From the NCBI GenBank assembly GCA_947373495.1, contig CANBXZ010000003.1, positions 1-63,483 on the forward strand: 63,483 nucleotides of DNA, read 5' to 3'. This DNA comes from Acetobacteraceae bacterium. GTDB lineage: Bacteria; Pseudomonadota; Alphaproteobacteria; Acetobacterales; Acetobacteraceae. A program made the position numbers and the translations under genes. The notes beneath the pieces are model-generated. The model was not told the origin of the DNA. It ran no database searches and saw nothing but the letters and a program-made list of their open reading frames with translations. Of the stretch, positions 43,570-51,580 are shown one piece after another; within the stretch, counting starts at the first letter, position 1, and each line of letters opens with the position of its first letter.

Positions 43570-44505
43570 ATGCGCCTGACCTGCCTGACCTGCCTGCTGC
43601 TGCTCGCCCTGCCGGCCTGGGCCCAGGCGCCCTTCCCGGCCCGGCCGATCACCATCATCAACCCCACCGCCGCCGGCGCCAGTACCGATGTGCTGCTGCG
43701 CGCCCTGGCGCCCGCGCTGCAGGCCCGGCTGGGCCAGCCCGTGGTGGTGGTGAACCGCGAGGGTGGTTCCAGTTCGCTCGGCACCGCCATGGTCGCCAGG
43801 TCCCAGCCCGATGGCTACACGCTGTGGTTCGGTGCCGCCTATTCGCTTTCGGTGCTGCCGGTGATCCGCGCCGATGTCGGCTACAGCGCCGCCAGCCTGG
43901 AGCCGGTGTGCCAGGCCTTCGTCAACACCATGGTGCTGGCGGTGCGGCCCGACAGCCCCTTCGCCACCTTGCAGGACTACATCGCCCGGGCGCGGCAGCA
44001 GGGCGCCACCTTCGGCCACCAGGGCGTGGCCAGCATTCCGCACCTGGCCATGGTGGAACTGGGCCAGGTGGCCGGGGTGCCGTTGCAGGACATTCCCTAT
44101 CGCGGTGATCCGCCGGTGGTGGTGGATACGCTGGCCGGCCGGGTGGACGCCGGGGCGCTGGTGCTGGGCAGCCTGCGCGGCCAGAACCTGCGGGCGCTGG
44201 CGGTGTTCGGCGCCAGCCGCCACCCGGACCTGCCGCAGGTGCCCACGGTGCGCGAAGCCGGTTGGGACGTGGCGCCGGAAAGCTTCGGCGGCATCTTCGC
44301 CCCCACCGGCCTGCCCGCCACGGTGCGCGCCACCCTGGCCGCGGCCTGCGAGGCCGGCGTCGCCGACCCGGGCTATCGGGAGGCCGCGCGGCGCGGCTTC
44401 CAGCCGGCGGAACTCTTCCTCGGCCCAGCCGAACTTGCCGCCAAGCTGCAACGGGACATCGCCGCCAAGGCCCGGCTGCTGCGCGGCATCAGCCTGGAAC
44501 GCTAG
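43570..44505 (+). CDS. TctC/Bug-type binding protein, second of tandem pair
   Basis: Encodes 311 residues, one base after the previous stop (tgagATG). Signal peptide MRLTCLTCLLLLALPAWAQ. It shares with its neighbour the blocks NPTAAGASTDVLLRAL, CQAFVNTMVLAVRPDSPF and GHQGVASIPHLAMVE, which points to tandem duplication. The C-terminal REAARRGFQPAELFLGP block is also common to both. It may bind a related but different ligand. A strong palindromic element follows. Confidence 0.9.
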   Translation: MRLTCLTCLLLLALPAWAQAPFPARPITIINPTAAGASTDVLLRALAPALQARLGQPVVVVNREGGSSSLGTAMVARSQPDGYTLWFGAAYSLSVLPVIRADVGYSAASLEPVCQAFVNTMVLAVRPDSPFATLQDYIARARQQGATFGHQGVASIPHLAMVELGQVAGVPLQDIPYRGDPPVVVDTLAGRVDAGALVLGSLRGQNLRALAVFGASRHPDLPQVPTVREAGWDVAPESFGGIFAPTGLPATVRATLAAACEAGVADPGYREAARRGFQPAELFLGPAELAAKLQRDIAAKARLLRGISLER

Positions 44506-44507
44506 AT

Positions 44508-44549
44508 CGTGATCGCCTGAGGTGGAAGCACCTGCAGGCGTGCATCACG
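44508..44549. repeat. intergenic palindromic element, copy 5 (strongest hairpin)
   Basis: Outer arms CGTGAT / ATCACG pair across a 3-nt bulge. The inner stem CGCCTG-AGGTG / CACCT-G-CAGGCG adds 11 bp around a GAAG loop, with one bulged G. It lies between the convergent TctC and PhyH genes, so it likely serves as a two-way terminator. The base changes relative to copy 2 preserve and extend the pairing. Confidence 0.85.
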
Positions 44550-44567
44550 CGACCAGTCGGTCAGCCT

Positions 44568-45419
44568 CTAGTGAACCAGTTGCATCTCCGGAATGCCTTC
44601 GCTGGCCACCCAGAAGCGGTTGATGGAATCGGCATGGGTGGCGCGGGCGGCGGCATCGGCTTCCGCCGCCGGGCGGGGTTCCAGGTCGAAATGGCCATGC
44701 CGGTCCACGCCGCGCACCAGGGTAGCGGAAAGCCGGGTGGGGCCGACATGCCGGACGCTGGCCGGAATATAGCTGATCCCCAGCCCGATACGATCCTGCG
44801 CCGTATGGTTCGGCGCGCTGGCATGCAGCGCCAGGGTGTGATGCAGGCTGAACTCGCCCGGTGCCAGCACCAGCGGCACCGCGCCGGCTTCCTCCACCGC
44901 CGCCTGCACCGTCTGCCCGCGTGAGAGCATGTTGTCCGGGTTCTTGTGGTCCGCATGCGGCAGTTGGCCGCGCTTGTGGCTGCCCGGCAGCACGCGCACA
45001 CAGCCGGCTTCCGGCGTGCTCGGCGTCAGCGCCAACCAGGCGGTCACGTGCTCGAACGGCTCCAGCCCGAAATAGGTGCCGTCCTGGTGCCAGGGCACGA
45101 AGCCCTCGCCCTGCGCCGGCTTCCACCAGATGGTGGTGTGGAAGATCATGATGTCAGGGCCGATCACATCCTCCACCGCATCCAGGATGGCGGGGCTGCG
45201 CACCAGCTCGGCCGCCCAGGGGAACAGCAGGTAGGGCTTGATCCGGTTGCTGGGCTGGCGGATGCCGGCCGCGGAAGCCAGGCGTTCCGCCTGGCCGCAG
45301 CAGCGCACCAGGTCGGCCTGCCAGCGGGCCGCCTGGGCCGCTTCCACCGCGCGCAGCGGCGCGGCGTAGCCTTGCTCGCGGTAGCGGACGATGGCGGCTT
45401 CATCCAGCAGCTTGGGCAT
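44568..45419 (-). CDS. phytanoyl-CoA dioxygenase (PhyH) family Fe(II)/2-oxoglutarate oxygenase
   Basis: Encodes 283 residues from the ATG at 45419. Iron ligands His111 and Asp113 are in FVPWHQDGTYFGL, and the distal His is in the FSLHHTLALHAS segment near residue 205; the facial triad is complete. Family members hydroxylate or oxidise diverse small molecules using 2-oxoglutarate and O2. It stands alone between two palindromic elements. The substrate is unknown. Confidence 0.88.
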   Translation of the reverse strand: MPKLLDEAAIVRYREQGYAAPLRAVEAAQAARWQADLVRCCGQAERLASAAGIRQPSNRIKPYLLFPWAAELVRSPAILDAVEDVIGPDIMIFHTTIWWKPAQGEGFVPWHQDGTYFGLEPFEHVTAWLALTPSTPEAGCVRVLPGSHKRGQLPHADHKNPDNMLSRGQTVQAAVEEAGAVPLVLAPGEFSLHHTLALHASAPNHTAQDRIGLGISYIPASVRHVGPTRLSATLVRGVDRHGHFDLEPRPAAEADAAARATHADSINRFWVASEGIPEMQLVH

Positions 45420-45503
45420 GGGTGGCTCCCGGCAATGGCCAGGGCAGCCTAAAGCAAATGCCGCCCACGTGGAATCGGCCCGCCGCCGCGCTGGAGCCTG
45501 ATC

Positions 45504-45547
45504 GCGTGATTCACGCCTTTCGGGGAGCACATCTCAGGCGATCACGC
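45504..45547 (-). repeat. intergenic palindromic element, copy 6 (reverse orientation)
   Basis: Read on the minus strand it starts GCGTGATCGCCTGAG, contains CCCCGAAAGGCG and ends GAATCACGC, the same arms and core as copy 2. It ends one base from the stop codon of the hot-dog gene (45549), suggesting a role at the 3' end of that transcript. Confidence 0.85.
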
Positions 45548-45548
45548 G

Positions 45549-46271
45549 TCATGCCGCCACGGGCTGCGGCATGACCCACAGCGCCCGCGCCGCGCCGCGC
45601 AGCCCGCCATCGGCGCCGAAGATGGCGGTGCCGGCATGCAGCTTGCGACCCTCCCGCGCGATCTGCCAGCCCAGCACGATGCACGCCTCCCCGGCTGCCA
45701 CGCCGCCGGTCAGCCGCGCCGTCAGCCGGGCGAGCAGCGAACGCGGCGGCGCATCCGCCAGGGTGAAGGCGAACTGGCCGGGGCAGTCCAGCGCCGTCCA
45801 CAGGAACTCCGGCCGCACCTGGCCGCTGGCATCGGCGAAGACCGGGTCTGGCCGCCACAGCGCCGCCGAGATGCCCGGCCGGCCCGGCACCGTGCCACTG
45901 AAGACGCGCAGCCCGAACGCCGGGGCCAGGTTGGTGCCGCAGCAGAAGCATTGGCCGGTGGAATGGCTGAAGCCGGCGCCCTGGAACCAGGCGCTGGCCG
46001 CGGCGGCCGCCGCCGTGCTGGGCGGTTCCGGCACCTCCAGTTCCAACTCAGCCGGCCTGGCCTCCACGATCAGGGTGCCGGCGTCGTCGCAGACCAGGGC
46101 GCGGTCGGCTTCCAGCCGGGCCTGCAGCGTGGTGTCCAACGGCACCGGACGGCGCAGGGTTACCTCGGCCGGGCCATCGTCCAGCAGCAACGCCGCGCGC
46201 CCGGCCACATAGCCGCCATTGCCGGTGCCCGGCGGGCCGCGGAACTGCGCGGCAACACGATATTCGCTCAT
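45549..46271 (-). CDS. hot-dog-fold (thioesterase-like) protein
   Basis: Encodes 240 residues; the ATG at 46271 overlaps the cupin stop (ATGA). The N-terminal GPPGTGNGGYVAGRAALLL and the internal CFCCGTNLAPAFGLRVF resemble acyl-CoA thioesterase-like double hot-dog proteins, with the C-terminal strand LHAGTAIFGADGGLRGAARALWV typical of the fold. No catalytic Asp/His is obvious. It is the last gene of a coupled trio with the cupin and cyclase genes. Function not recognised; thioesterase or dehydratase-like activity is possible. Confidence 0.65.
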   Translation of the reverse strand: MSEYRVAAQFRGPPGTGNGGYVAGRAALLLDDGPAEVTLRRPVPLDTTLQARLEADRALVCDDAGTLIVEARPAELELEVPEPPSTAAAAAASAWFQGAGFSHSTGQCFCCGTNLAPAFGLRVFSGTVPGRPGISAALWRPDPVFADASGQVRPEFLWTALDCPGQFAFTLADAPPRSLLARLTARLTGGVAAGEACIVLGWQIAREGRKLHAGTAIFGADGGLRGAARALWVMPQPVAA

Positions 46272-46717
46272 CTGATCTCCGCCGGGGTGGAGGTGCCGGG
46301 GCCTTGGCCGACAATCAGCAACTCGCAGGATTCCGCCTTGGCGCCATCGTAATGGATGCCACGGCCAAAATGGGTGATGAAGCTGCCGGCCGAAACCGGC
46401 ACGGTGCTGTCGGGGTTGAAGCGCGGGCCGCTGCCCATCCACCAGGTGCCCTTCAGCACGGTGATGAAGCGGTCATTCGGGTGGAAATGCGGCCGCGACA
46501 TGCTGTTGGGCAGCCAGCGGTTCATCACCGCGTAGAAGCCTTCCTGCCGCGGGTCGCCCACCAGCAGCGCCTGCTGGCTGCCACTGGCGGAAACCGGGCC
46601 CCAGGGGATCTGTTCCGGCAGCTTGAAGGCGATGGCGGCGGGGTCCACCCCCTGCGCCCAGGCCTGGCGGGAAAGCGGTGCCAGCGCGGCGGCCAGCAGC
46701 AGCGCACGGCGGTTCAT
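46268..46717 (-). CDS. secreted cupin-domain protein
   Basis: Encodes 149 residues. A signal peptide (MNRRALLLAAALAPLSRQAWA) precedes a single cupin barrel with the metal-binding block SRPHFHPNDRFITVLKGTWW and a GSFITHFGRGIHYDG second block. It is exported and should bind a divalent metal. Its start and stop both overlap neighbours (ATGA at each end), so its level is tied to the cyclase gene. Confidence 0.85.
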   Translation of the reverse strand: MNRRALLLAAALAPLSRQAWAQGVDPAAIAFKLPEQIPWGPVSASGSQQALLVGDPRQEGFYAVMNRWLPNSMSRPHFHPNDRFITVLKGTWWMGSGPRFNPDSTVPVSAGSFITHFGRGIHYDGAKAESCELLIVGQGPGTSTPAEIR

Positions 46718-47391
46718 GGCGCATCACCCTCAATGGCGATGACGCGCGCCGGGGCGCCGTCGCTGTCGGGCAGCTTCACCGGCAGCGCCACCACGAAGCT
46801 GCGCGCCTGGGTCAGCGCCCCGGTGTTGCACAGGTATTCGAACATGATGACGCCCTGCTTCAGCAGGTGGAAATGCGTGACATGTTCCGGCAGGGGCGGC
46901 CGCTGCTGCTTGGTGATGAAGTAGCGGATGCAATGGTCCTGCGGAAAGTCGAAGCCCACCGCCTTGATGCCGGCCTCACGCAGGAAAATCGCCGCGTCGG
47001 CGCTCATCCACGGCGCCAGCCCCCAGAATTCCGGCTGGTTGATGCTGTAGTGCCGGTCCCATTGGGTCTTGAGGATGGCGATGTCACCGCGCTTCAGGTG
47101 CCTGGCGCTGGCGGCGATGCGCTCGCCACTGATCTCGGTGTTCTCCGGCACGTCCGACAGGTCGAGGATCGCCGCCTCGCCCACCGTCATGTCCAGGTTG
47201 ATGCTGTCCGTGGTGAAGCCCTGCGGGTCGACGTGGCGCGGGCTGTCCATGTGGGTGAAGGAATGCAGGTTCCAGCCCGCCCAGGTGCCCTGGCCTTGGC
47301 CGTCCTCGTGCTTCTTGAACAGGCGGCGTTCCACCGGCCAGCGGAAATGCCCGGTGGTGACTGGTGTGGAAAGGTCCACATAGCGGCGCAT
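46714..47391 (-). CDS. cyclase-family (kynurenine formamidase-like) metal hydrolase
   Basis: Encodes 225 residues. The cyclase family metal motif (usually H-x-G-T-H-x-D-x-P-x-H) is present as H43-S-F-T-H47-M-D49-S-P-R-H53, with Phe in place of the usual Gly. DLSDVPENTEISGERI and GFDFPQDHCIRYF follow. Relatives hydrolyse amides, lactones or cyclic imides. It is the first gene of a trio with the cupin and hot-dog genes. Its ribosome-binding site lies in the 3' arm of a hairpin (47400-47419). Confidence 0.85.
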   Translation of the reverse strand: MRRYVDLSTPVTTGHFRWPVERRLFKKHEDGQGQGTWAGWNLHSFTHMDSPRHVDPQGFTTDSINLDMTVGEAAILDLSDVPENTEISGERIAASARHLKRGDIAILKTQWDRHYSINQPEFWGLAPWMSADAAIFLREAGIKAVGFDFPQDHCIRYFITKQQRPPLPEHVTHFHLLKQGVIMFEYLCNTGALTQARSFVVALPVKLPDSDGAPARVIAIEGDAP

Positions 47392-47399
47392 GGCGACAA

Positions 47400-47419
47400 C
47401 CTCCCGTTATCGCGGGAGG
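47400..47419 (-). promoter_or_regulatory. hairpin sequestering the ribosome-binding site of the cyclase-family gene
   Basis: On the minus strand CCTCCCG pairs with CGGGAGG around a 6-nt loop (CGATAA). The 3' arm CGGGAGG is itself the Shine-Dalgarno, 8 nt before the ATG at 47391. When folded, the site is fully paired, suggesting that translation of the trio is regulated. Confidence 0.6.
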
Positions 47420-47449
47420 CTAGAGCAAAGCCGGGGCGGAGGGAATCAT

Positions 47450-47475
47450 CCGGGGCGGGTAATTCACCGCCCCGG
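47450..47475 (-). terminator. hairpin terminator after pepN
   Basis: A perfect 9-bp stem CCGGGGCGG / CCGCCCCGG with an 8-nt loop lies 10 bp past the pepN stop. It closes the eight-gene operon that starts at 58050. Confidence 0.8.
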
Positions 47476-47485
47476 GTGGCGCGGC

Positions 47486-50050
47486 TCAGGCCAGGGCCTT
47501 GGCCACCTTTTCATAGGTTCCCTTGCTCAGCTTCGGCTGCGCCAGAATGCGCCGCAGCTCGCGCTGCATCAGCGTGCCGCGCGTGGCGTTCTGCCGCCGC
47601 CACTGGCCCAGCGGGCCAACCATGCGCGCCGCGGTCTGACCATTGATGAGGTCCAGCGCCAGCACCGCATCGGCCAGGAACCGGTAGCCCTCGCCCGAGG
47701 TGTCGTGGAAGCGCACCGGGTTGCCGGCGGCGAAGGCCCCGATGACGCTGCGCGCCCGGTTCGGGTTCTTCAGGTCGAAATCCGGGTGGGCGTACAGCGC
47801 GCGCACCTCGGCGATGGCGTTCGGCCGCGGCGCCATGGCCTGCAGGCTGAACCACATGTCCAGCACCAGGTCCTGGCCGCGCCATTTGGCATGGAACGCG
47901 GCCATGGCGGCATCGCGTTCCGGGGTTTCGGTTTCCGCCAGCACGCCCAGTGCGGCCACCACCTCGGTCATGTTGCGCCCGGCGTCGAATTGCGCCTTGG
48001 CCAGCGCCACATCCTGCGTCGCCAGGTAGCCAAGGCAGGCATTGCGCAGCGCCCGGCGGCCAATGGCCTCTCCGGTGATGCTGTTGGGGTCGGTCGCGGC
48101 CATGGCGTCGTACACGCGGCGCAGACTGGTGGCGCAGCGCCGGGCAATCTCCCGCCGCAGGAATTGGCGGGCGTGGTGGATCGCCTCGGGCTCGGCCACC
48201 GGCATCTGGTCGGCCACGAAGGCCTCACCGGGCAGTAGCAGGGCTTCGGCGGCAAAGGCGGGGTCGGCCTCGGCCGCGGCCAGGGTGGCCTCCACCGCTT
48301 CGGCCAGTGCGGGGTCGAAGCCGGCGCCAGGGTTGGCCACCAGGTCCAGCATCACCGCGGTGGCGTATTGCTGGCCGCTTTCCCAGCGCACGAACGGGTC
48401 GCTGTCATGCACCGCCAGGAAGCGCAGCCGGTCCCGCGGCACGCCCAGCAGCTTCACCGGGGCGGAAAACCCGCGCAGCAGCGAAGGCGTCGGCGGCGTG
48501 GCGACATCCTCGAACACGAAGCTCTGCTCGGCGGCTTCCAGCAGCAGCATCCGCTCCGCGATCTGCTGGCCATTGGCGTCCAGCAGGCCGGTGGCGACCG
48601 GAATGGGCAGCGGCGCCTTGGTCGGCTGGCCCGGGGTGGCGGCGGTGTGCTGGCGCAGCGTCAGCGTGTAGCGGCGGGCGGCGGGGTCGTAGCTGTCCTC
48701 GGCGGTCAGTTCCGGGGTGCCGGCCTGGCTGTACCAGCCCTTGAACGCGGTCAGGTCGATGCCCGAGGCGTCCTGCATGGCGGCGACGAAATCCTCGATC
48801 GTCACCGCCTGGTTGTCGTGGCGCTGGAAGTACAGGTCCATGCCGCGGCGGAAATTGGCGGCGCCGATGCGGGTGTGCAGCAGGCGCACCACCTCCGCGC
48901 CCTTGTCATACACCGTGGGGGTGTAGAAATTGTCGATCTCGATGTAGCTGTCGGGCCGCACCGGGTGGGCCATGGGGCCGGCGTCTTCCGGGAATTGCGC
49001 GGCGCGCAGCCGGCGCACATCCTTCAGCCGCTTCACCGCGCGGCTGCCCATGTCGCTGCTGAACTCCTGGTCGCGGAAGACCGTCAGCCCTTCCTTCAGG
49101 CTCAGCTGGAACCAGTCCCGGCAGGTGACGCGATTGCCGGTCCAGTTGTGGAAGTATTCGTGCGCCACCACGGTCTCGATGCCCTGGTAGTCGCCATCGG
49201 TCGCGGTTTCGGCCGTGGCCAGCACGTATTTGGTGTTGAAGACGTTGAGGCCCTTGTTCTCCATCGCACCCATGTTGAAGTCCGACACGGCGGCGATGTT
49301 GAACACGTCCAGGTCGTATTCCAGGCCGAAGACGTCCTCGTCCCACTTCATGCTGCGCTTCAGGCTGTCCATCGCATGGGCGCAGCGGGTTTCGTCGCCT
49401 CGGCGAACCCAGATGTTCAGCTCCACGTCGCGGCCGCTGGCGGTGATGAAGCGGTCCGGCACGTTCACCAGTTCACCGGCCACCAGCGCGAACAGGTAGC
49501 AGGGCTTCGGGTGCGGGTCCTCCCAGCGCGCCCAGTGGCGGCCATCCGCGTGCTCGCCCTGGGCCACCAGGTTGCCATTGGAAAGCAGCACCGGCACCCG
49601 CGCCTTCTCGGCGGTGATGGTCACGCTGTAGCGGCTCATCACATCCGGCCGGTCGGGGAACCAGGTGATGCGGCGGAAGCCCTCGGCCTCGCACTGGGTG
49701 TAGTAGTTGCCGCCCGAGGTATAGAGCCCGGCCAGTTCGGTGTTCAGCTCCGGCGCGATCCGGGTGGTCACCTCCAGCACCGCCTGGTCCGGCAGCGTGG
49801 CAATGGTGAGGCCGGTCTCGTCCAGCACGTAGCGGCCGGGCTCCAGCGCGGCGCCATCCAGGCTGATGCCGACCAACTCCAGCGCCAGCCCGTCCAGCCG
49901 CAGCGGCCCGGGCGTGTTGCGCCGCAGCGCCAGGCGGGAGCGCACGATGGTCGCCGCCGGCGCCAGGTCGAAGGCCAGTTCCACCGTCTCCACCAGGAAG
50001 ACGGGCGGCGTGTAGTCCAGGCGATTGGTGGCGCGCGGCGTTTCGGTCAT
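47486..50050 (-). CDS. pepN: aminopeptidase N (M1 family)
   Basis: Encodes 854 residues from the ATG at 50050, four bases after the M81 stop; an ATG at 50062 would overlap that gene. The exopeptidase motif GAMEN is at 261-265 and the zinc site HEYFH at 297-301, with Glu320 as third ligand. The C-terminal ARM-like domain ends normally. It removes N-terminal residues from peptides in the cytoplasm. Here it is the last gene of an otherwise catabolic operon, which is unusual for a housekeeping enzyme. Confidence 0.96.
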   Translation of the reverse strand: MTETPRATNRLDYTPPVFLVETVELAFDLAPAATIVRSRLALRRNTPGPLRLDGLALELVGISLDGAALEPGRYVLDETGLTIATLPDQAVLEVTTRIAPELNTELAGLYTSGGNYYTQCEAEGFRRITWFPDRPDVMSRYSVTITAEKARVPVLLSNGNLVAQGEHADGRHWARWEDPHPKPCYLFALVAGELVNVPDRFITASGRDVELNIWVRRGDETRCAHAMDSLKRSMKWDEDVFGLEYDLDVFNIAAVSDFNMGAMENKGLNVFNTKYVLATAETATDGDYQGIETVVAHEYFHNWTGNRVTCRDWFQLSLKEGLTVFRDQEFSSDMGSRAVKRLKDVRRLRAAQFPEDAGPMAHPVRPDSYIEIDNFYTPTVYDKGAEVVRLLHTRIGAANFRRGMDLYFQRHDNQAVTIEDFVAAMQDASGIDLTAFKGWYSQAGTPELTAEDSYDPAARRYTLTLRQHTAATPGQPTKAPLPIPVATGLLDANGQQIAERMLLLEAAEQSFVFEDVATPPTPSLLRGFSAPVKLLGVPRDRLRFLAVHDSDPFVRWESGQQYATAVMLDLVANPGAGFDPALAEAVEATLAAAEADPAFAAEALLLPGEAFVADQMPVAEPEAIHHARQFLRREIARRCATSLRRVYDAMAATDPNSITGEAIGRRALRNACLGYLATQDVALAKAQFDAGRNMTEVVAALGVLAETETPERDAAMAAFHAKWRGQDLVLDMWFSLQAMAPRPNAIAEVRALYAHPDFDLKNPNRARSVIGAFAAGNPVRFHDTSGEGYRFLADAVLALDLINGQTAARMVGPLGQWRRQNATRGTLMQRELRRILAQPKLSKGTYEKVAKALA

Positions 50051-50054
50051 GCGA

Positions 50055-51554
50055 TTACCCATTGGTCCCGGGGTCCAGCGGATAGATCGGTCGCCGGACA
50101 TTGCGGAACGTCAGCTGTGAATAGTCGGAGGTGCAGACACCAACGCCGGCGCACTCCACGATTTCCCGCGCCAGCGGCCCCAGCGCCGCGCGCCAGTGCA
50201 CGCGGGACTTGATGGCCAGGAAGCGCTTGTCCCGCGGCTCGATGCCCAGCACCCGGAACATGTCCGGCGAGGTGGGTTCGATCTGCCGGGTCACCAGCAC
50301 GATCTCCACCGCGCCGGTGTCGAGCACCACGGTGGGGCCCATGTACACCTTCAGCCCCGGCGCCAGCCCGGCCTTGGTGACGAAATAGCCGGCGGAGATG
50401 GTCTTCACCGTGCCCTTCACCCGCAGCGGGGTGGAGGAACGCGGCAGTTCCGGCATCGGCAGCTTGCCGCCGAGGTCCAACTCCACCTCCGCGCCCACGC
50501 CGGCGCGCTGGCAGGCGGCCACCGCCGCGGGATCGCAGATGCCGAAGAAGGCCACGTCGGTCAGGCCCTGGCGAAGGATTTCCGCCAGCACCTCCGTGGT
50601 GTCCATGGTGCCGCCGGAAGCGCAGTTGTCATAGTGGTCCAGCAGTACCACCGGCAACTCCGCCTTGGTGGCACCGGCCTGCTTTGCCCGCGCCACGCTG
50701 GCTTCCAGCGCCTCCGGCCTGAAGGTGAAGTCCTCCCGCGCCTTCCAGGCGAAGTCGAGCAGTTCCTGCACCATGGCGGCGGCGTCGGCCGGGTTGTTGT
50801 CGGTGCAGACCACGGCCGAAAGCCCGGCACCGTGGATATCGGCATGCGGGAAGCCGACATAGAGGCTGGCGCTGAGCGCGCGGCCACTGGCTTCCCAGCC
50901 GCGGCACATCGCCTGCAATTCCTTGTTGGGGAAGGCATGGGTGCCCTGCGCCATCACGTGCGGCAGCATCGGCGCCCGGGCCCAGGCGGTGGTGGGCTTC
51001 ACCTCGCCCCGCAATGCGCGCAGCAGCGGGCGGGCGGCACGCTCGGCGGTCTGGTACATGTCCACATGCGGGTAGGTCTGGTAGCCGGCGGTGATGGTGG
51101 CGTTGTCCACCATGGCGTCATGCATGTTGGCGTGCATGTCATAGGCCACGGCCATCGGCGTGGTGGCGTCGATCGCGCGGATCCGGCGCAGCAACTCGCC
51201 CTCGCCGTCCTCAAAGCGGTCGGTCACCATGGCGCCGTGCAGGTCCAGCAGAATGGCGTCCCAGCCGCCCTGCCGCACCGCATCGGTAATGGCGGTGCAG
51301 AACGCCTCATACGCGGCGCCCTCCACCTTGCCCGAGGGTGGGGCGTGGGCGGCTACCGGCACCACCACCTCGGCCCCGGCCTCGGCGGCGACATCCAGGA
51401 AGCCGCCCATGCAGGTGCGCGTGCCGCGAAAGAACCCGATGGCCCGCTCGCCCGCCAGCAACTCCGTGCCATCCCGGCAGAACCGCGCCAGGGGCGTCGG
51501 CACCGGCGAGAAGGTGTTGGTTTCGTGGCTGAGCGCGGCGAGCAGGAAACGCAT
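50055..51554 (-). CDS. M81 family metallopeptidase (microcystinase C, MlrC-like)
   Basis: Encodes 499 residues. It opens with MRFLLAALSHETNTFSP, the diagnostic start of M81 proteins. LDLHGAMVTDRFEDGEGE, AYDMHANMHDAM and GYQTYPHVDMYQTAERAARPL carry the metal-binding residues, and a second conserved block DHYDNCASGGTMDTTEVL closes the site. MlrC degrades linear microcystin fragments; most other members act on unknown peptides or amides. It is the seventh gene of the operon and sits 4 nt before pepN, suggesting a linked peptide or amide breakdown step. Confidence 0.9.
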   Translation of the reverse strand: MRFLLAALSHETNTFSPVPTPLARFCRDGTELLAGERAIGFFRGTRTCMGGFLDVAAEAGAEVVVPVAAHAPPSGKVEGAAYEAFCTAITDAVRQGGWDAILLDLHGAMVTDRFEDGEGELLRRIRAIDATTPMAVAYDMHANMHDAMVDNATITAGYQTYPHVDMYQTAERAARPLLRALRGEVKPTTAWARAPMLPHVMAQGTHAFPNKELQAMCRGWEASGRALSASLYVGFPHADIHGAGLSAVVCTDNNPADAAAMVQELLDFAWKAREDFTFRPEALEASVARAKQAGATKAELPVVLLDHYDNCASGGTMDTTEVLAEILRQGLTDVAFFGICDPAAVAACQRAGVGAEVELDLGGKLPMPELPRSSTPLRVKGTVKTISAGYFVTKAGLAPGLKVYMGPTVVLDTGAVEIVLVTRQIEPTSPDMFRVLGIEPRDKRFLAIKSRVHWRAALGPLAREIVECAGVGVCTSDYSQLTFRNVRRPIYPLDPGTNG

Positions 51555-51580
51555 CGGGGGGTCCTTCGTGGCAACGGGCC

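Noticed and set aside
19419-45547. Palindromic elements as a CRISPR array or insertion sequence ends
   Set aside because: Copies are scattered, differ in orientation, lack regular spacers, and no transposase or cas gene is present.
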